DNA of 64,000 nucleotides, from the NCBI RefSeq assembly GCF_029392315.1, contig NZ_CP113939.1, positions 2,232,001 to 2,296,000 of the forward strand. Direction: 5' to 3'. Origin of the DNA: Bifidobacterium sp. ESL0690. Lineage in GTDB: Bacteria; Actinomycetota; Actinomycetes; Actinomycetales; Bifidobacteriaceae. Positions 60,226 to 64,000 of this stretch are shown here, piece by piece. The notes below the pieces were generated by a model that was given only the letters and a program-made list of their open reading frames with translations, had not been told where the DNA came from and made no database searches. Numbering within the stretch: the first letter of the stretch is position 1; each line of letters opens with the position of its first letter. The position numbers and the translations under genes are program-made.

Positions 60226-61584
60226 TCAGTTACTACTGAGCACGCCCTGGTTCTTGACATCTTGCTGGCACTGGTTGATGGCCGCATCGGGCTTCGAGGT
60301 GCCGGTAAGAATCGAAGAGTTCATGGTCTTGAGCAAGGTCTGGACCGTATCGGTGGCGTCGCTGACAGGAGCTTCGAGCTTCATGTCAAACTTCGACCAG
60401 GCGTCCTTGGATTCCTGATCGGTGGCCATGCCATCGGCCGCGAAGAAGTCCTTGGTGACCTTGTCGTTGATGTAGGCAGGAGTCGTGGTGAGCTTGGCGA
60501 GCACGTCCGCACCGCCTTCGCCGACGGCCCATTCAACGAACTTCTTGGCCGCGGCGGCCTTCTGTCCGGTGGACTTGGCGGAGACCATCAGGCCGGTCGG
60601 GCTGCCGAAGGTGATCGGGGTGGAAGGAATCTTCTTGCTCGGGTTCTGCGGAACCGGAGCCATGCCCCAATCGAACTTCTGAGCATCGCCGGTCTTCTGC
60701 TGGCTCAGGAACGAAGCGGCGTACCAGGTGCCCATCGGCATCATCGCGGCCTTCTGCGTGCCGAACTGCGCCTGATACTGCACCTTGTTGGTGAAGGAAG
60801 TGTTGTAGTTGATGGTCAGCTTGTCGTCCTGCCACTTCAGCGCACGCTGGTAATAAGGCTTCATGTAGCCGAAATCGCCCTTGAGATAGGTCTTCTCCGC
60901 AGGCTGGCCGTTCTGGGCAAGCGCGAAGGACTGGATCAGGGACTGCCAGTTGTGCTGGTACATCGGGTAGACGGAATTAGCGTCGTATCCGGCGGCAGGG
61001 AGCTTCTTCTTCAGCTCTTCGCCGGCCTTGGTGTAGTCGTTCCACGTCCAAGTGGCATCGGGAGTCTTGACCCCGGCCTTCTTGAACATGTCCTTGTTAT
61101 AGAAGAGGACCCAGTGATCGGCGCGATACGGCAACGCGTAGTACTTGCCGTCCTTGGTCTTGTACATCGAATCGTCGAAGCCCTTGTGATCGGCGTACTT
61201 CTTGGCGATATCGCTGATATCGGCCAAACCTCCGGACTTGGCGTACGTATCGTACTTCACGGTGTTCTTCAGCGGGAAGACATCGGGCTGCGCGCCGGCG
61301 GAGATATCGGCGGTAAGCTGCTTGTCGTAATCATCTGCGCTGTATTCCTTGAGCTTGATTGTTACGTTCGGATATTCCGCTTCGAAACCGTCGACCAGCT
61401 TTTGGAACTCAGGGGTCATCTTCAGCGACCAACCACCCATGGTGATTTCGGTTTTCGCGTTCTTATCAAATGCATTGGCATCAGAGGCACCGCTCTTTTG
61501 CGCGCCACCGCCACCGCAGCCCGCGAGAAGCATTGCGAGTGCGGAGACCGCCGCCAAGGCGCCTACTGGACGTGAGACTTTCAT
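60226..61584 (-). CDS. Sugar ABC transporter solute-binding lipoprotein
   Basis: This 452-residue CUT1 family 1 binding protein has a type II signal peptide with lipobox LAGC followed by GGGG. ITMGGWSLKMTPEFQKLVDG and the later FVEWAVGEGGADVLAKLTT are family features. ATG 61584 has AAGGA 7 nt upstream. It captures the substrate outside the cell for the two downstream permeases. No ATPase gene is present, so a shared MsmK-like ATPase elsewhere is assumed. Confidence 0.93.
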   Translation of the reverse strand: MKVSRPVGALAAVSALAMLLAGCGGGGAQKSGASDANAFDKNAKTEITMGGWSLKMTPEFQKLVDGFEAEYPNVTIKLKEYSADDYDKQLTADISAGAQPDVFPLKNTVKYDTYAKSGGLADISDIAKKYADHKGFDDSMYKTKDGKYYALPYRADHWVLFYNKDMFKKAGVKTPDATWTWNDYTKAGEELKKKLPAAGYDANSVYPMYQHNWQSLIQSFALAQNGQPAEKTYLKGDFGYMKPYYQRALKWQDDKLTINYNTSFTNKVQYQAQFGTQKAAMMPMGTWYAASFLSQQKTGDAQKFDWGMAPVPQNPSKKIPSTPITFGSPTGLMVSAKSTGQKAAAAKKFVEWAVGEGGADVLAKLTTTPAYINDKVTKDFFAADGMATDQESKDAWSKFDMKLEAPVSDATDTVQTLLKTMNSSILTGTSKPDAAINQCQQDVKNQGVLSSN

Positions 61585-61681
61585 ATTCAAATCCTTTCTT
61601 CAAGGCTTCCTCGCCTATCACAAAAGACTAACGTTCTACATTGGTGTAGCCCGCTTTGTCCTTCATTTTTGAGAGTACACA

Positions 61682-61712
61682 AATGGCAACAAGGAAATTG
61701 TTTGTTGCCATT
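61682..61712. promoter_or_regulatory. 31-bp palindrome in the divergent promoter region
   Basis: Perfect 11-bp arms AATGGCAACAA / TTGTTGCCATT with a 9-bp spacer lie between the divergent binding-protein and GH30 genes. It is the likely operator of a sugar-responsive regulator not encoded in the window. Confidence 0.6.
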
Positions 61713-61971
61713 ATTTGTCAGATTAGACTAGATAATATTACTAAATATTTATTCAAGGAAGCTTGAAAATCCGCCGATACGCTGGTTTTAAGCTTTGAGC
61801 TTGCCCTGCTTTTCTCAGCAATCGGACGTCATGCGCTGCTAGGCTCGAAGGCAGGGGATGGCAACAGCATTCGTAATTGGCACCACGGAAGCGAATTCAT
61901 CCAAACCGATAATTTCTCCCTTTAAACGGGAGGAACGAAGCATCGGACAGATAGCGAAGGAGTATCAGCCC

Positions 61972-63660
61972 ATGGCAGTAATAGACGATGGAACATCGCC
62001 ACAACAGAATCCAGTTATTGGCTTACACCCGATTGAGCCATTTTCACAACAAAATCAGGTAATTGGGTTACCCGCGACCAACCCATCACTGCAACAAAAC
62101 ACGCAAAGCTCTCTTTCGCCGGCGACTCATGAACCGAGCCAATTATGGACGGAGACCAGCGGGGATCTGAGCCAACGGCGACAGCGCCTTGATACGCCCG
62201 TGCCTACGGCCAAGCCTGGCAGCGCGACCACCGTAGTCATCGACCCGAGCCGGCAATACCAGCTTTGGGAGGGCGCAGGAGCGGCCATCACCGATTCCAG
62301 CGCCTCGCTTCTGATGAATAGCATGAACGCCGAGCAACGCCACGCCATTCTCGAGGAGATGTTCAGCCCTGAACAGGGCGGCTTCTCGTCAGTGCGTATT
62401 TCCATCGGTTCCTGCGATTTCGTAAGCCAGAAATATTACAGCTACGACGACTTGCCGGAAGGCGTCGGCACGGACCCGAACCTCGATTACTTCTCCATCG
62501 GTACCGGTGAACCCGGCGCTCCGGACGCCACCAAAGACCTCAAGAACGTCATTCCTGTGCTGCAGGAGATCATGGCCATCAACCCTGCCGTCAAGGTGAT
62601 GGCCTCGCCGTGGAGCCCGCCAGCCTGGATGAAGACGAACCGCAAGTTCGAAGGCGACGGCAGGCTGCGGCTCGGCGAATACGTGGGCAACGGCTATCGC
62701 CGACAGGACACGGTGGATTTCGTCTACGCGCGGTATTTCGTCAAATTCATCGCCGCCTATGCCAGCTATGGCATTCCCATCACCTCGGTGACCATGCAGA
62801 ACGAACCGAGCAATTCACCGCAGTGGCCGATGGCCATCTGGACGCCCGAGGAACTGACGAAGTGGGGCAGCGAATACCTGCGGCCCTGCCTCGACGCCAC
62901 GTTCCCGGATGTCGAGATCTATTTCGGCGACGACGGGCTGCGTTTCTTCCAACGCCCGGTGAGCGACTACATGACCCCGGCCCAGGCCGAATGCTTCGCG
63001 GGCGTCGCGTTCCATACCTATTCCGGCCTGCCCAAGTGGGTGCTCAACGGCACGCGCCAGTTCCCCGGTTGGAAGGCCGCAATGAGCGAGCGCCGCTGCA
63101 TGCTTGACGAAACGGTGGACGAAGCCAGCCACGTGATGTTCGGCGAGATCGGCACCGGATTGGTGCGCAACAACGTCGGGCTGATCAACCTGTGGAACAT
63201 CGCGCTGGACGAACAGGGCTTCCCCAGCTACGCCAAGACGCGCGGTCGCCGCGGAGTCATCACCATCGATTCGACCACCGGCAAGGTCAAACGCAATCTC
63301 GAGTACTTCATGTTGCGCAACTTCGGCCAAGACGTACGCCCTGGGTCACGTCGCGTGGCTTCCACCAGCCACACCCCCGACGGAAGGCACGGTGGCTTGG
63401 GTTCGGTAGCATTCATCGAGCCGGACGGACGCGGATTTGCCGGCTTCCTCTATAACCCGACTGAAGAACCGATTGAAGCAGCTGTCACGTTCGCAGGCGA
63501 AAGCGCGGCCTGGCGCCACGTCACCGTCCCCGCCTACGGCACCGTCACCTTCCATCTGTCGGATTCGCCAATCAACACCAGCTCGGTGCCCGAAGACGAT
63601 GATTTCAAGATCACCTACACCCCGCACCCCGCCGACGACCACGACGAGCGCATTTTCTAG
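61972..63660 (+). CDS. GH30 family glycosidase (glucosylceramidase-like)
   Basis: This 562-residue cytoplasmic enzyme has about 65 Gln/Pro/Ser-rich N-terminal residues, then the GH30 core: QLWEGAGAAITDSSASLL, VMASPWSPPAWMKTN, acid/base Glu in TMQNEPSNS, probable nucleophile Glu in CMLDETVDEAS, and LWNIALDEQG. The C-terminal beta domain follows. Members cleave beta-glucosidic or related bonds. The start is uncertain: ATG 61972 has GAAGGAG upstream, while ATG 61858 abuts its G-rich stretch. Divergence from the ABC binding protein suggests action on the imported glycoside. Confidence 0.85.
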   Translation: MAVIDDGTSPQQNPVIGLHPIEPFSQQNQVIGLPATNPSLQQNTQSSLSPATHEPSQLWTETSGDLSQRRQRLDTPVPTAKPGSATTVVIDPSRQYQLWEGAGAAITDSSASLLMNSMNAEQRHAILEEMFSPEQGGFSSVRISIGSCDFVSQKYYSYDDLPEGVGTDPNLDYFSIGTGEPGAPDATKDLKNVIPVLQEIMAINPAVKVMASPWSPPAWMKTNRKFEGDGRLRLGEYVGNGYRRQDTVDFVYARYFVKFIAAYASYGIPITSVTMQNEPSNSPQWPMAIWTPEELTKWGSEYLRPCLDATFPDVEIYFGDDGLRFFQRPVSDYMTPAQAECFAGVAFHTYSGLPKWVLNGTRQFPGWKAAMSERRCMLDETVDEASHVMFGEIGTGLVRNNVGLINLWNIALDEQGFPSYAKTRGRRGVITIDSTTGKVKRNLEYFMLRNFGQDVRPGSRRVASTSHTPDGRHGGLGSVAFIEPDGRGFAGFLYNPTEEPIEAAVTFAGESAAWRHVTVPAYGTVTFHLSDSPINTSSVPEDDDFKITYTPHPADDHDERIF

Positions 63661-63673
63661 TCTCCGAGTCAAT

Positions 63674-63717
63674 AAAAAAGGCCTGCCGAAACAATCAAGT
63701 TTCGACAGACCTTTTTT
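63674..63717. terminator. Bidirectional terminator after GH30
   Basis: A stem of about 19 bp (AAAAAAGG...CGAAAC with its complement) has a 6-nt loop and A/T runs on both sides. It serves the convergent genes ending at 63660 and 63739. Confidence 0.85.
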
Positions 63718-63738
63718 ATTTATTTAGTATGCGAAAAA

Positions 63739-64000
63739 TCACCACTCGTGCATGGTGCCGTCGAGAAGGCGGTCGACCGGCAACGGAGCCGGCTGATACG
63801 GGTACTTCGCGGCAAGTTTTTCGTCGAAGTCGACGCCGAGGCCCGGCTTGTTACCCGGATGCAGATAACCATCCTTGAAGGTATAGGAGGTGTGGAACAC
63901 CTCGAGCGTCTCGTCGCTGTGCTTCATGTACTCCTGAATGCCGAAGTTCGGAATCGCCAGGTCCAAGTGCAGGTTCGCGGCCATGCCGACCGGCGAGACG
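63739..64000 (-). CDS. Mannonate/gluconate dehydratase family protein (enolase superfamily), C-terminal part
   Basis: The C-terminal 86 residues of a protein whose start lies beyond the window. The sequence [20 protein letters not shown], then [29 protein letters not shown] and the ending [10 protein letters not shown] match the D-mannonate dehydratase/RspA group. Its presence beside glycosidases suggests uronate or sugar-acid use, but not all members have dehydratase activity. Confidence 0.82.
   Translation of the reverse strand, partial: VSPVGMAANLHLDLAIPNFGIQEYMKHSDETLEVFHTSYTFKDGYLHPGNKPGLGVDFDEKLAAKYPYQPAPLPVDRLLDGTMHEW

Overview
The window looks like a Bifidobacterium chromosome segment. 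Evidence is the G+C-rich actinobacterial codon use, TTG/GTG starts, an orphan sugar ABC importer without its own ATPase, and typical housekeeping genes (ppk, upp, gatD-murT-dnaB, a murA-type gene, leuC-leuD with a divergent IclR regulator, gltX beside tRNA-Gln and tRNA-Glu). The species cannot be fixed from the sequence alone.

Layout. 1-5.0 kb: partial acyltransferase, a TetR/MFS efflux pair sharing two copies of one operator, and a PAP2 phosphatase. 5.3-6.0 kb: a HigBA-like toxin-antitoxin pair with paired operators. 6.2-15 kb: ppk, a Nudix/histidine-phosphatase protein, an unknown protein, upp, and an AarF/UbiB kinase with a phasin-like partner. 14.8-20.6 kb: a LacI regulator diverging from a sugar-phosphate-type transporter, a histidine phosphatase and a GH13 alpha-glucosidase, followed by a decayed second phosphatase copy. 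20.7-24.2 kb: an A+T-richer six-gene operon of small helical proteins, an LXG-like protein and a lipoprotein, resembling a type VII secretion effector cassette, with a run of nine G at its first ribosome binding site. 24.2-34.8 kb: isoglutaminyl synthase, dnaB, murA, a quinone oxidoreductase and leucine biosynthesis.

35.1-49.7 kb is a surface-protein island. A roughly 3,270-residue internalin-like protein carries about 31 repeats and a C-terminal array of 12 Trp nonapeptides. Its signal peptide is split by a run of ten G, so the sequenced copy appears to be switched off. A BspA-like LRR/FIVAR protein lies beyond 1.7 kb of gene debris (a DUF4143-type ATPase fragment, 23-bp repeats and a structured unexplained block).

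50-64 kb: a metallophosphoesterase, two tRNAs, gltX, then a plant-glycoside locus: GH78 rhamnosidase, DUF624 membrane protein, ABC permeases and binding protein, GH30 glycosidase and the end of a mannonate-dehydratase-like gene.

Three themes stand out. Two poly-G tracts sit at the 5' ends of exported-protein genes. Two related long palindromic elements (11.3 and 28.2 kb) are of unknown function. Two DnaA-box clusters (6.1 and 28.4 kb) share a longer motif than the 9-bp box.
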